From the IMG/VR virus record IMGVR_UViG_3300048997_000349, positions 1-37,515 of that record: a DNA stretch of 37,515 nucleotides. One strand, 5' to 3'. Below, piece after piece: positions 27,685 to 34,959 of the stretch. This DNA is from a virus. The translations under genes were made by a program, and so were the position numbers. The notes beneath the pieces are model-generated. The model saw only the letters and a program-made list of their open reading frames with translations. It did not search any database and was not told the DNA's origin. Each line of letters begins with the position of its first letter. Positions within the stretch are counted from its first letter, which is position 1.

Positions 27685-27905
27685 GAACCGTAGCTATAGT
27701 CAAAGTCCGCGACCTGCGGCCCGGGGACTACTTCCTGATGCCCGGCGCCTGCGCCAGCTTCATGTTGGACGCGGACGGTCGGTTCACGCGCCTGCACGAC
27801 GCCGTCTATCTGGACGGTTCGTTCTCGGTGGATCAACACCGTGAAGTGGTTGTCGTCGATTCGGCCGTGGCGCGGGCTGCAGCACTTGCCTACAGAGGCG
27901 CGTGA
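27681..27905 (+). CDS. Hypothetical 74-aa protein
   Basis: The ATG overlaps the previous TGA. The sequence VAIVKVRDLRPGDYFLMPG resembles a small beta-barrel of the Hint or SH3-like type (VRDLRPGDYF turn). No cysteine or catalytic residue typical of inteins is at the right place. The family is unknown. Confidence 0.6.
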   Translation: MRTVAIVKVRDLRPGDYFLMPGACASFMLDADGRFTRLHDAVYLDGSFSVDQHREVVVVDSAVARAAALAYRGA

Positions 27906-28174
27906 TGAAAACCGCCAAGCGAGGCGAAGCCTGGGACGTCTTCGAGACCAACTCCGACGACGGCGGCCTGCAGATTCAGCGCGTCGATTGCCCGGACGCC
28001 GGTGACGTGAAGTTCTCCGATGATGATGCGGCGAAGAGCGGCAACAAGGAAGCGATCGATGCTCTGTGGGAAGTGCTGCCCTACGATGGCCTCGTCAATC
28101 GCATCCTGTGGGTCGAGGCGGAAGGCTGGACGCATTCCGAGGATGGTCTTGATCTCGTGGCGTTTCCACAATGA
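27905..28174 (+). CDS. Hypothetical 89-aa acidic protein
   Basis: The ATG at 27905 overlaps the previous stop (TGATG); a GTG one codon earlier is an alternative. The product has strands (GEAWDVFETNSDDGGLQIQ), an acidic loop and a tail EAEGWTHSEDGLDLVAFPQ. The family is unknown. Confidence 0.65.
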   Translation: MKTAKRGEAWDVFETNSDDGGLQIQRVDCPDAGDVKFSDDDAAKSGNKEAIDALWEVLPYDGLVNRILWVEAEGWTHSEDGLDLVAFPQ

Positions 28175-28410
28175 GCCTTCCTGACAACGTCAAGATCGGC
28201 GAGCGCTACTACTTCGCCTACCCCGAGCGGTTCGTCACGCTGCCCGCCTACAGCGCGCACCGAGGCCAGCTAGTCACGGTGCTTCGCCCTATCAGCCCTA
28301 AAGAGGGCGGCCAGGGCGGAGGCATGGAGCGCATTTTCGTGGTTCAGGCTGAAGACGGCTGGATCGGACACGCGTTCGCAAGCGAACTTCTTCCCAGGAG
28401 CAAATCATGA
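28171..28410 (+). CDS. Hypothetical 79-aa protein
   Basis: The ATG at 28171 overlaps the previous stop. KIGERYYFAYPERF, HRGQLVTVLRPIS and MERIFVVQAEDGWIGHAFA outline a small SH3-like beta fold. The family is not named. Confidence 0.65.
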   Translation: MSLPDNVKIGERYYFAYPERFVTLPAYSAHRGQLVTVLRPISPKEGGQGGGMERIFVVQAEDGWIGHAFASELLPRSKS

Positions 28411-28595
28411 ACAGACATACGATTGCGGCAACGCTCGCCGTCGCCGCTGCCTTTGGCGGTGGTGCCATGAACAGCTACGGCTATTCCCAGCGCGGCAGTG
28501 GCCGTGGCGACGCGCCCGGCAAGAAGGCCAACCGCGACGCGCGTAAGCGTAAGGCGAAGATCGCCACGGCTTCGCGCAGGAGGAATCGGAAATGA
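28407..28595 (+). CDS. Small exported or basic protein, 62 aa
   Basis: The ATG overlaps the previous stop. Residues 3-20 (RHTIAATLAVAAAFGGGA) look like a signal peptide; the rest is very basic (KKANRDARKRKAKIATASRR). It could be secreted or bind nucleic acid. The family is unknown. Confidence 0.55.
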   Translation: MNRHTIAATLAVAAAFGGGAMNSYGYSQRGSGRGDAPGKKANRDARKRKAKIATASRRRNRK

Positions 28596-28771
28596 AACTG
28601 TACATCGTGGTCTACACCCACCGGCATGGCAGCGACGCGTGGCCGCGCTTCGTGCCTACTGGAGAACGCAAGCCCACGGTCAAGGAAGAAGTCGATCAGC
28701 TTGAGGACTTCGAGCCGGATCGATGCGAGTCGCTCGAAATTTTCGGCCCCTTCGAAGTTCCCGCCAAATGA
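28592..28771 (+). CDS. Hypothetical 59-aa phage protein
   Basis: The ATG at 28592 overlaps the previous TGA (ATGA) and follows AGGAGG. The product starts MKLYIVVYTHRHGSDAWPRF, a pattern found in small phage proteins of unknown role, and ends acidic (DQLEDFEPDRCESLEIFG). Confidence 0.65.
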   Translation: MKLYIVVYTHRHGSDAWPRFVPTGERKPTVKEEVDQLEDFEPDRCESLEIFGPFEVPAK

Positions 28772-29127
28772 GCCACACGAAGAAACTGAAGCTGAAACAC
28801 TTCTCGAACGTAGGAGCAGTGCTCTCTTACGTCGCCTCCGAGCTGATCTCGACGCTGCAGGACGACCTACAGAGCTCGAGGGAGGCGGGTGAGCCCGCGA
28901 GTGAGCTGAAGGACCTGAAGAACCGTCTTGCGGACGTGCAACGCGCGGAGCCGCTAGTGGTCAACGCGCTCGAGGTGGCGGAAACGCTCGCGCAGATCGT
29001 GCCGTGCCTGGAGAACTGGGTCGATATCCAGGACAAGGAAGACGCTCGGGATTATGACCAGAAAGCGCTGGAGCGCGCCTACGCCGTGCTGAAGCGGCTG
29101 GGCAATCTTGTCCCGAGTAAGCCGTGA
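28768..29127 (+). CDS. Hypothetical 119-aa helical protein
   Basis: The ATG overlaps the previous stop. The product is helical, with VASELISTLQDDLQSSREAG, LKDLKNRLADVQRAEPL, and VNALEVAETLAQIVP. A bundle of four helices is likely. The family is unknown. Confidence 0.65.
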   Translation: MSHTKKLKLKHFSNVGAVLSYVASELISTLQDDLQSSREAGEPASELKDLKNRLADVQRAEPLVVNALEVAETLAQIVPCLENWVDIQDKEDARDYDQKALERAYAVLKRLGNLVPSKP

Positions 29128-29327
29128 GCGGCGACGCCAAAGTCTTCGCGGTCATCGCTGAGATGGATCGCGGCCAGCTCATCGACGCGCTCGAGCAGGG
29201 GCAGGGCTACGACCCGCTGTTGCTGGCGAAGCGAGACTCCGATTCGCTGCGCCATATGGTTCACGACGGCTATCGAGATGGCGCGATCCAGGACTTCACG
29301 ATCCTCTGCGTGGCGGGGTATGCGTGA
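29124..29327 (+). CDS. Hypothetical 67-aa protein
   Basis: The GTG overlaps the previous TGA. The product (KVFAVIAEMDRGQLIDALEQ, DSLRHMVHDGYRDG) is mostly helical. The family is unknown. Confidence 0.6.
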   Translation: MSGDAKVFAVIAEMDRGQLIDALEQGQGYDPLLLAKRDSDSLRHMVHDGYRDGAIQDFTILCVAGYA

Positions 29328-29395
29328 TGGATGCCTACATCTACCGAGCCGCGCTGTGGCGTCAGACGCTGCAGGAAAGACCAGTAAAGGTTTAA
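29327..29395 (+). CDS. Mini-gene, 22 aa, possible +1 frameshift
   Basis: The ATG overlaps the previous stop (TGATG). The peptide MDAYIYRAALWRQTLQERPV ends at GTT TAA C. Skipping one base there would continue as NEYQPPRAWVTLGE to a TAA at 29436-29438. The GTT-TAA-C context resembles the CTT-TGA-C slip site of prfB. Without testing, either a plain 22-aa product or a 36-aa product is possible. Confidence 0.4.
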   Translation: MDAYIYRAALWRQTLQERPVKV

Positions 29396-29438
29396 CGAGT
29401 ACCAGCCGCCGCGCGCTTGGGTGACTCTGGGCGAGTAA

Positions 29439-29583
29439 GTAGGTACGTGCAGGGGGCATAGCGCGACGGGTCGAGGTGGCTGCCCGTTTCCCTGAGCCAG
29501 AACGACGCAATCGGTGCGACCTTGTCAGTCGCGGGCAGAGGCTTGGACCGGATCTGCTCAAGGGCCTGCCGGGGCCATGATTT
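29439..29583. other. Short intergenic stretch, no certain gene
   Basis: No plus-strand start is convincing. The minus strand has an open frame with protein-like sequence (PIASFWLRETGSHL) ending at 29392, but it lacks a start codon and ribosome site outside the palindrome. It may be the remnant of a gene. Confidence 0.35.
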
Positions 29584-29599
29584 TTGTTCCCGGGAACAA
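29584..29599 (+). repeat. Start-associated palindrome, copy 16 (perfect)
   Basis: The element lies 31 bp before the ATG at 29631. A clear downstream half (TTCCCGGGGG) precedes the CAACTGTGGAGAGAG leader, the best example of the long form. Confidence 0.92.
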
Positions 29600-29630
29600 T
29601 TCCCGGGGGCGCAACTGTGGAGAGAGCCCG

Positions 29631-30185
29631 ATGGAACAATCTGAAGAGGAAAGTCACGCCTATCGAAACGCGAAGGCGGGCGCCGAGAGCATTGCCGCAA
29701 TGGTCGCCGCGCTGGGGTGCGACTACGACCGGCTCGAGGAGCTGAAAGACGAGCGCGGGGCGCTCGTAGACGCCCAGCAGGCGGCCAACGCTGGCGATCT
29801 CGAAGAGCGCACGGCGGCGGCCCTAGCGCTCGCCGACTGGGATGCTGAGTACGGCGAGGAGTTCGGCGATCTGGTTGACGCGGCGGGCGACTGCGAGGAC
29901 AGAGACGATGCCGAGCGCCGTATTCAGGAGGATCCGCTCTCAATCGAGATCCGCAGCGGCTGGCACTCGCCCGGCGAGACGCTGGAACCTGAGGACTTCC
30001 AGATCCTCCTCACGACCGGCGGACCTGCGCTGCGCATCATCGGCGAGCTCGACGAGCACCGTGAGCCGCACCGTGCGTGGCTCGAGCACCAGAACTGGTT
30101 CAAGCCCTGGACCGAGTATCACGGCGAGGGCTGTGATCAGGACACGCTGCTGACGTACTGCCAGCAGTTCTACTTCGGGGAGTGA
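29631..30185 (+). CDS. Hypothetical 184-aa acidic protein
   Basis: The ATG follows CTGTGGAGAGAGCCCG. The N-terminal part is a strongly acidic helical region (DYDRLEELKDERGALVDAQQ). The C-terminal part (PLSIEIRSGWHSPGE, FQILLTTGGPALRIIGEL, WFKPWTEYHGEG, LLTYCQQFYFGE) is a sheet-rich domain known to me from other phage hypothetical proteins. Acidity and early position would suit a host-factor inhibitor, but this is not shown. Confidence 0.7.
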   Translation: MEQSEEESHAYRNAKAGAESIAAMVAALGCDYDRLEELKDERGALVDAQQAANAGDLEERTAAALALADWDAEYGEEFGDLVDAAGDCEDRDDAERRIQEDPLSIEIRSGWHSPGETLEPEDFQILLTTGGPALRIIGELDEHREPHRAWLEHQNWFKPWTEYHGEGCDQDTLLTYCQQFYFGE

Positions 30186-30189
30186 CACC

Positions 30190-30507
30190 ATGAAGATCGA
30201 AGAGGTCGATCGAACCCTCATCGTCACGCGCGAGCCGGGCGCCAAGCGCGTCAAGAACGAGGCGAACTTCTGGTACGAGCTGCAGCGTCTGCTGAACTCG
30301 AAGGGCACGCAGCCGCGGCTGCGCTGGTACCGGATCAGGCCCCACAAGTTCGCGATGACGTCGATGCCGTTCGCGCTGCGGCAGGGTCCGAACCGGAAGA
30401 AGAACGAGGCGATTATCGACAACAACCACATGATTTACGACGCCGCCGAACGCTTCAACGCCGGCGAGCAGGTCGTGCTTGCCCGCTTTGTGCTGGAGGA
30501 CGCATGA
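30190..30507 (+). CDS. Hypothetical 105-aa basic protein
   Basis: The ATG lies four bases after the previous stop, with GGGGAG upstream. The product (KNEANFWYELQRLLNSKGTQ, RLRWYRIRPHKF, NRKKNEAIIDNNHMIYDA) is basic with a mixed fold. The family is unknown. Confidence 0.65.
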   Translation: MKIEEVDRTLIVTREPGAKRVKNEANFWYELQRLLNSKGTQPRLRWYRIRPHKFAMTSMPFALRQGPNRKKNEAIIDNNHMIYDAAERFNAGEQVVLARFVLEDA

Positions 30508-31109
30508 GAACCGCAACCGTCAACGTATTCCAGTTCGGTGAGCTCGCACCCCGCGCCAAGGAGAAGGCGAGGGCTTGGTACCGCCAAGGCGCGTTCGACC
30601 ACGACTGGTGGGAGTTCACCGTCGAGGATGCCAAAACGTGTTTCAAGCTGGTCGGCTTCGACATCTCCAATGTGCCGTTCAGCGGCTTCTCGTCGCAGGG
30701 CGACGGCGCCTGCTTCGAGGGTACGTGGCGCGCGCGGGACGTGAAACCCGGCGAGCTGCAGAAGCACGCGCCGGAGGACGAAGAGCTGCATCGGATCGCA
30801 GCCGGCTTCGAAGCCGTCGCCAAGCAATACCCAGGGGCGTTCTTCAAAGTCCGTCACTCCTGGCATCACTACCACCAGTACAGCGCGACGTTCGAGTTCG
30901 AATTCCTCGACAACGAGGGCAACGAGATCGAGGACGTCCGCACCGCGGAAAAGGATCTGATCGACCTTGCTCGTGCGGCGATGAAGTGGACCTACCGGCA
31001 GCTCGAGAAGGAGTACGAGTACCAAAGCTCGGATGAGCAGGTCGACGTCAGCATCGAGGCGAACGAGTACGAATTCACTGACGACGGAAAGAGATGGACA
31101 CGCACATGA
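30504..31109 (+). CDS. Conserved phage protein with FSGFSSQGDGACFEG motif, 201 aa
   Basis: The ATG overlaps the previous TGA. The order AKEKARAWYRQ, HDWWEFTVEDAKT, FSGFSSQGDGACFEGTW, DEELHRIAAGF and a histidine-rich strand (HSWHHYHQYSATFEFEF) is typical of a widespread phage family. Some databases call it antitoxin of a toxin-antitoxin stability system, a label I would not trust. Function is unknown. An acidic tail ends the protein. Confidence 0.75.
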   Translation: MRTATVNVFQFGELAPRAKEKARAWYRQGAFDHDWWEFTVEDAKTCFKLVGFDISNVPFSGFSSQGDGACFEGTWRARDVKPGELQKHAPEDEELHRIAAGFEAVAKQYPGAFFKVRHSWHHYHQYSATFEFEFLDNEGNEIEDVRTAEKDLIDLARAAMKWTYRQLEKEYEYQSSDEQVDVSIEANEYEFTDDGKRWTRT

Positions 31110-31378
31110 AATTCGACCAAGAATCGAAGGATCTTCTCGCGGGCGCCCGCTTCATCGAGCAACACGGCTTTCCGCCGGACGACCCGCATCCGTTGCGAGC
31201 GATCGCCCGCACGCTGCAGGTCAAGGGCGGTGTGGGATGGAAGAGTCCCGAGCACAAGAGCCGGTACTACAACGCTGCCACCCGCCTGCACGATGCTTGC
31301 GGTATGGACAACTCGGATCTGAGTCCGGCGGAAGCGATCGACTCGCTAGTGGCGGCTGCGTACTGGGAGGTGCCGTGA
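31106..31378 (+). CDS. Hypothetical 90-aa protein
   Basis: The ATG at 31106 overlaps the previous TGA; an ATG four codons earlier lies inside that gene. The product is helical (KDLLAGARFIEQHG, HPLRAIARTLQVKGG, NAATRLHDACGM). The family is unknown. Confidence 0.6.
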   Translation: MKFDQESKDLLAGARFIEQHGFPPDDPHPLRAIARTLQVKGGVGWKSPEHKSRYYNAATRLHDACGMDNSDLSPAEAIDSLVAAAYWEVP

Positions 31379-31539
31379 ATCACCGCCTCTTCATCAGCCA
31401 TCAGATCGAGTTCGACCTGTGCCTCGACGCAATGAAGGAGGCGCACGCGAACCGGCACAAAGAGGACTTCATGAAAGCGTTCAACCGCTTCATTGGTCGG
31501 ATTTGCCGCGCCAAGGAAGAAGGCGGGCTGGGTCAGTAA
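31375..31539 (+). CDS. Hypothetical 54-aa protein
   Basis: The GTG at 31375 overlaps the previous TGA. Helical peptide (HQIEFDLCLDAMKEAHAN, KAFNRFIGRICRAKEE) with a Gly-rich end. It closes a four-gene string. The family is unknown. Confidence 0.6.
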   Translation: MNHRLFISHQIEFDLCLDAMKEAHANRHKEDFMKAFNRFIGRICRAKEEGGLGQ

Positions 31540-31590
31540 AAGTTTGCGCCGACCTCGGCGCGCTTCGTAGAATGAAATCTCTCGGGCGAT

Positions 31591-31606
31591 TTGTTCCCGG
31601 GAACAA
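31591..31606 (+). repeat. Start-associated palindrome, copy 17 (perfect)
   Basis: The element lies 14 bp before the ATG at 31621 with leader CTGAGGAGAGAGCA. CTCGGGCG lies upstream. Confidence 0.92.
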
Positions 31607-31620
31607 CTGAGGAGAGAGCA

Positions 31621-31767
31621 ATGGCAACCAAGCCACCCGTTCGTGACGTCCGTACCGAATTCGAACCCACGCGCCGCACGCCGGCCGAGACCGCCGCCGA
31701 GATCAAGCGTCGCACCGCCCGCGCGAAGCGCATCAAGGAGCAGAACGCGACGCGAGGCACGCTGTGA
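31621..31767 (+). CDS. Basic 48-aa protein
   Basis: The ATG follows CTGAGGAGAGAGCA. Product MATKPPVRDVRTEFEPTRRT then a basic helix (AAEIKRRTARAKRIKEQNA). It is very basic and probably binds nucleic acid. Its stop overlaps the next gene. Confidence 0.6.
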   Translation: MATKPPVRDVRTEFEPTRRTPAETAAEIKRRTARAKRIKEQNATRGTL

Positions 31768-31997
31768 ACGACAAGCCCGTTGTCCAATTCAAGCTGTCCG
31801 TACCCGACACCGACAGCCTTCGCGACATGATTCGTCGTGATCATGCCACCGCGCTGTTGGAAATTGCTCGGCTGAGTTCATTTCTGCCTGCCGATCGCAA
31901 CGAAGCGTGGCATGGAGCGAACTCCAGCATTCAACGTGACCTGCACAAAACAGAACATCTCGCCGAGATCTTCTCGGTCACGCTGGCGAAGAGCTGA
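31764..31997 (+). CDS. Hypothetical 77-aa protein
   Basis: The GTG overlaps the previous TGA. Strand VVQFKLSVPDTDSLRDM, then helices ATALLEIARLSSF and HKTEHLAEIFSVTL. The family is unknown. Confidence 0.6.
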   Translation: MNDKPVVQFKLSVPDTDSLRDMIRRDHATALLEIARLSSFLPADRNEAWHGANSSIQRDLHKTEHLAEIFSVTLAKS

Positions 31998-31999
31998 AC

Positions 32000-32374
32000 A
32001 TGGCCTCCAAAGACGGATCCAAGCTTCGCGCCGACCTGGACAACTTCACCGGGACGGAGCAATACCATCGGCAGCCGCTGTACCGGAACATGCTGTACAC
32101 GGACGGCGTCGAGTATTTCTGCGAGAACGCCGGCAACGGCGCCTACTGGTTCCTCGACATCATCGGCACCGAAGTCCACGCCATTCAGCGGAAGGGCGAA
32201 GAGTTTCTGAACATCGTGCTGCTTGTCACCGCGGATGAGCAGGCCGCGATCAAGGTGGATGACGGCAATGGCCGTGAGCTCTTCCTGCGCACGATCGACT
32301 GGACGGACTGTCCCGCGGGTGAGTGGCAGTTCTTCCTCGAGAACGACGTCCTCTGCCTGCCGAGCGAGCGATGA
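32000..32374 (+). CDS. DUF6876-type phage protein, 124 aa
   Basis: The ATG lies two bases after the previous stop. The order DLDNFTGTEQYHRQPLYRNM, LYTDGVEYFCENAGNGAYWF, DDGNGRELFLRTIDWTDCP and NDVLCLPSER matches the DUF6876 family of phages and mobile elements. Its function is not known. It is one of the few conserved families in this arm. Confidence 0.75.
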   Translation: MASKDGSKLRADLDNFTGTEQYHRQPLYRNMLYTDGVEYFCENAGNGAYWFLDIIGTEVHAIQRKGEEFLNIVLLVTADEQAAIKVDDGNGRELFLRTIDWTDCPAGEWQFFLENDVLCLPSER

Positions 32375-32598
32375 AGGCGGTTCGTTTTGTTTTGGCAGCG
32401 TTCGGCCGAGGGCTTTGGGTGGTTGCGTACCCGTTCTTTGCCATCGCTGTCCTGATCTGGATGGCGACGCTCGAGTTCTGCATCTCGCCCCTCTTGTGGC
32501 TGCTGCTCGGACAGCCAGGAGTGAGGCAGGTGCGAGCGGCTCTGCGCCGCGCGTGGAATTTTCTTCACTGGTACGACCGGATCTGGAGCGAGCGATGA
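32371..32598 (+). CDS. Small membrane protein, 75 aa
   Basis: The ATG at 32371 overlaps the previous TGA. A long hydrophobic region (LWVVAYPFFAIAVLIWMATL, FCISPLLWLLLG) can cross the membrane once or twice; the tail is basic (RQVRAALRRAWNF). Function unknown; no holin signature is evident. Confidence 0.65.
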   Translation: MKAVRFVLAAFGRGLWVVAYPFFAIAVLIWMATLEFCISPLLWLLLGQPGVRQVRAALRRAWNFLHWYDRIWSER

Positions 32599-32780
32599 GC
32601 GACGGCATCCGTCGGTTCACCGTAACCGAGACCTTCCGCACCCGGGCTGGCCTACGGCCCTCCGAGTTCATGAGCACGATCACGACGGCTGAGTGGAACA
32701 AGGTGGACGCGCTCGCCGTGGATCGCTCCGTCGTGCTTCGAGAAGGCGCTGACAAAGTCACGTTCACGAGGACGACGTGA
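32595..32780 (+). CDS. Hypothetical 61-aa protein
   Basis: The ATG at 32595 overlaps the previous TGA. Short alpha/beta protein: RRFTVTETFRTRAG, TAEWNKVDALAVDRSV. The family is unknown. Confidence 0.6.
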   Translation: MSDGIRRFTVTETFRTRAGLRPSEFMSTITTAEWNKVDALAVDRSVVLREGADKVTFTRTT

Positions 32781-33088
32781 ATACGACGCAGGAGACCTGT
32801 GATCTGCTGCAGGCGATGCTCGTCGAGGTGGGCCTGCCTACGGATGTCGTCGCCAAAGCGAAATCGGGCTCGTGCTACCTGCGCTTCGACGATTCGCGCA
32901 TGGGGCAGATCCGGATCGGCGATCACGACGAGCGCGAGTGTTACGGCTATCGGTGGCACATACGGCTCGACATCGACGAGGCCTTCGCCGATGACTCGAA
33001 AGGGCACAACCAGTTCTTCTACCCCGCCGAGAGCCTCGGCGAAGCGGTGATGCACATGCTGAGTTATAGCGCGAAGATTTCGCGCTGA
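32777..33088 (+). CDS. Hypothetical 103-aa protein
   Basis: The GTG overlaps the previous TGA. CDLLQAMLVEVGL helix, then GSCYLRFDDSRMGQIRIGDH and YRWHIRLDIDEAF strands, then a helix SLGEAVMHMLSY. A small alpha/beta domain. The family is unknown. Confidence 0.65.
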   Translation: MNTTQETCDLLQAMLVEVGLPTDVVAKAKSGSCYLRFDDSRMGQIRIGDHDERECYGYRWHIRLDIDEAFADDSKGHNQFFYPAESLGEAVMHMLSYSAKISR

Positions 33089-33105
33089 GTACCCCCTCCC
33101 GGGAA

Positions 33106-33121
33106 TTGTTCCCGGGAACAA
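33106..33121 (+). repeat. Start-associated palindrome, copy 18 (perfect)
   Basis: The element lies 15 bp before the ATG at 33137 with leader CTGTGGAGAGAGTCA. A full CCCGGGAA (33098-33105) lies directly upstream, the best example of the short form with an upstream half. Confidence 0.92.
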
Positions 33122-33136
33122 CTGTGGAGAGAGTCA

Positions 33137-33505
33137 ATGCCGAAAAAACCAGCAGGCCCAAGCACGCCCGTCGTTTTCCGTAGCAAGCTCGGCACCGCCA
33201 AGGGCGTCGAGCGCAGCCGCATCTGGATCGAGGGCAAGCGCCTCGTCGATGCCGGCTTCAAAGTCGGTTCGTATTTCACCGTGTTCGGGGTGAGCGGCGG
33301 CCCCGATTCGAGCCTCGGCTTGCTTCTGGCGAAGCCCGGCCAGGTGTTCAGCAGAGCACCTTCCAAGGTCACAGGCACGCGCACCCGGCCGGTGATCGAC
33401 ATCACCGGCGAGATTGTTCGCACGATGTTTGGCGTGCACGGTACGCACGTGGACGTGGTGTTCTCCAAGGGCGAGATCACTATCCGGCGGGCGAAGGAGG
33501 CGTGA
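33137..33505 (+). CDS. SymE/AbrB-like swapped-hairpin protein candidate, 122 aa
   Basis: The ATG follows the consensus leader. RSRIWIEGKRLVDAGFKVGS followed by YFTVFG and, at the end, PVIDITGEIVRTMFG and VDVVFSKGEITIRR. The RLWIEGKRL..AGF..G opening and the closing I.I strand are found in SymE- or MazE-like beta proteins and in related phage proteins. It might bind DNA or RNA. The call is tentative. Confidence 0.5.
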   Translation: MPKKPAGPSTPVVFRSKLGTAKGVERSRIWIEGKRLVDAGFKVGSYFTVFGVSGGPDSSLGLLLAKPGQVFSRAPSKVTGTRTRPVIDITGEIVRTMFGVHGTHVDVVFSKGEITIRRAKEA

Positions 33506-33735
33506 TGGACGAGCCTACCTTCACCTTGGCCGTCAAGCTCTCGCTGGTTGTGAGCGGCTGGGCCAACGCTAAAAACAAACTGACGCGCCAGAGCATTGCT
33601 GAGCTGGTTACCAGTCGTCTCAAGTTAGGCGACATTCAAGACCTCATCGACGAGGTTCAGGTCATCGAGGTGATCGACGGTAAGGATCGTCTCGTCGTGC
33701 CGGTCGATGCACTAGGGAGCTGGAACAATGGATAA
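33505..33735 (+). CDS. Hypothetical 76-aa protein
   Basis: The ATG at 33505 overlaps the previous stop (TGATG). LAVKLSLVVSGWANAKNKL, AELVTSRLKLGDIQDLID, then a short sheet VIEVIDGKDRLVVPV. The family is unknown. Confidence 0.65.
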   Translation: MDEPTFTLAVKLSLVVSGWANAKNKLTRQSIAELVTSRLKLGDIQDLIDEVQVIEVIDGKDRLVVPVDALGSWNNG

Positions 33736-34267
33736 CACCACACGCATCAACCTCGAGCGGCGCATCGTCAAGGCCCTCATCCGCCACATGAGCGCGGCTG
33801 GCTTTTCCGTCAGCAACGTTTTCGACAGCGGGGTCCACTACTTCCCTGCCACGATTGAAGGCGTGCTCGACGCGGTATTCGCGGTCGACGAGGCCTCGCT
33901 CCGGTTCGTGCAGACCTCGAAGCTTGCCGCCTACGACAAGGCGCGCAAGGTCAACGAGCGCCCGAGCCAGCAGGATTATGACGGCTTCCACATCGGCGGC
34001 GAGTGGGGCAAGGCCGAGCATGGCGTTCTGCTCGTTCTCGGCAACGGCGAGGACGTGATTTCCGACTGGAACTATTTCTCGGACGATCGCGACGGCTTCA
34101 ACGCCGCGATGGCCGCGTTCGACCAGGAGAAGGCGATCAGCTACGAGGCGCTCGAAACTGAGGTAGCCAAGCTGAGGTCGGCTCTCGAGACGATCGAGGG
34201 TGGCGGCAGCACGGACGAGGGCGCCGAATGGGCGCGCGGCGTGGCCTCGGCAGCTCTGCGGCCATGA
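33728..34267 (+). CDS. Hypothetical 179-aa protein
   Basis: The ATG at 33728 overlaps the previous gene by eight bases, with GGAG upstream. RRIVKALIRHMSAAGFSV, then GVLLVLGNGEDVISDWNYFS, a strand-turn also seen in other phage proteins, and a C-terminal coiled helix (YEALETEVAKLRSALETI). The family is not named. Confidence 0.65.
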   Translation: MDNTTRINLERRIVKALIRHMSAAGFSVSNVFDSGVHYFPATIEGVLDAVFAVDEASLRFVQTSKLAAYDKARKVNERPSQQDYDGFHIGGEWGKAEHGVLLVLGNGEDVISDWNYFSDDRDGFNAAMAAFDQEKAISYEALETEVAKLRSALETIEGGGSTDEGAEWARGVASAALRP

Positions 34268-34959
34268 TCTTCTCCGACGCATTCCCAATCACATTCAAGG
34301 GCCAGCCCGCGCAACTGCGCGTGGTGCGCAACGACGGCTTCTGCTGGGGCCGGCTCGTCCTGAAGAGCGGCGAGGAGCTCGACATCGAGACGGGGCGTGA
34401 CCAGTACGAGCGCGCCGATGAGGATGCCGCTGTGGCGTTTGAGAACGCCGCTAAGCGGGGAAACGTCGAGCCTGCGGTTGGCGAGTACAGGATCGGCTGG
34501 GCAGACCAAACGGAGGAAGTAATGAAAAGCAAACCGAAGGAGCAACGCGACGTCGGGGTCAGTGCGACGTTCATGGTGTCGAAGCAGTTTCTGTCCGACA
34601 TTCTGGCCGGCATGGCCGAGACTTGCCCGGAGATGGTGGGCTGGTTCGGCGACGACAAGACGGTGATCGAGCGGATCGCCGAGGGCGAGGACTGGCTCTC
34701 GCCTCTCTCCGTGATCCGCATCACCGGCAGGTACGACCGGAAAGAGCACGACGAGGGCACGAGGCTTGGCAAGGCTACGCTCGACTTCGCCGCGGTGCAG
34801 CTCGCCCTCACCCGGCTCTGCACCTACAAGGCTCTCGACGACTCGATCCGCGGGCGAATCATGCTCGGCCTAATGGACAACGACTGCGGCCATATCGATT
34901 CGGAAGCCGCCGACGTGCTCGCGCAGCTCGCCATTTTCGGGGAGGTGGTCTATGGCTAA
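34264..34959 (+). CDS. Hypothetical 231-aa protein with strong internal start
   Basis: The ATG overlaps the previous TGA (ATGA). The first 86 residues (PITFKGQPAQLRVVRNDG, GRLVLKSGEELDI) are one small domain. An in-frame ATG at 34522 (MKSKPKEQRDVGVSATF) is preceded by CGGAGGAAGTA, an almost ideal ribosome site, so a separate 145-residue product is likely made too. The second part is helical (TFMVSKQFLSDILAGMAETC). The family is unknown. Confidence 0.6.
   Translation: MIFSDAFPITFKGQPAQLRVVRNDGFCWGRLVLKSGEELDIETGRDQYERADEDAAVAFENAAKRGNVEPAVGEYRIGWADQTEEVMKSKPKEQRDVGVSATFMVSKQFLSDILAGMAETCPEMVGWFGDDKTVIERIAEGEDWLSPLSVIRITGRYDRKEHDEGTRLGKATLDFAAVQLALTRLCTYKALDDSIRGRIMLGLMDNDCGHIDSEAADVLAQLAIFGEVVYG

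Noticed and set aside
29392-29583. Minus-strand coding remnant with sequence PIASFWLRETGSHL
   Set aside because: It looks protein-like but has no start codon or ribosome site and would converge with the plus-strand genes; kept only as a possible relic.
30504-31109. Calling this gene an antitoxin
   Set aside because: The label is common in databases for this family, but there is no toxin partner and no DNA-binding motif here.
31931-33121. Long minus-strand open frame (396 codons) in the early arm, and similar ones at 20616-21476 and 21650-22444
   Set aside because: They lie antisense to strings of coupled genes with ribosome sites, and their sequences are low-complexity shadows of GC-rich codons; some read through the palindromes.
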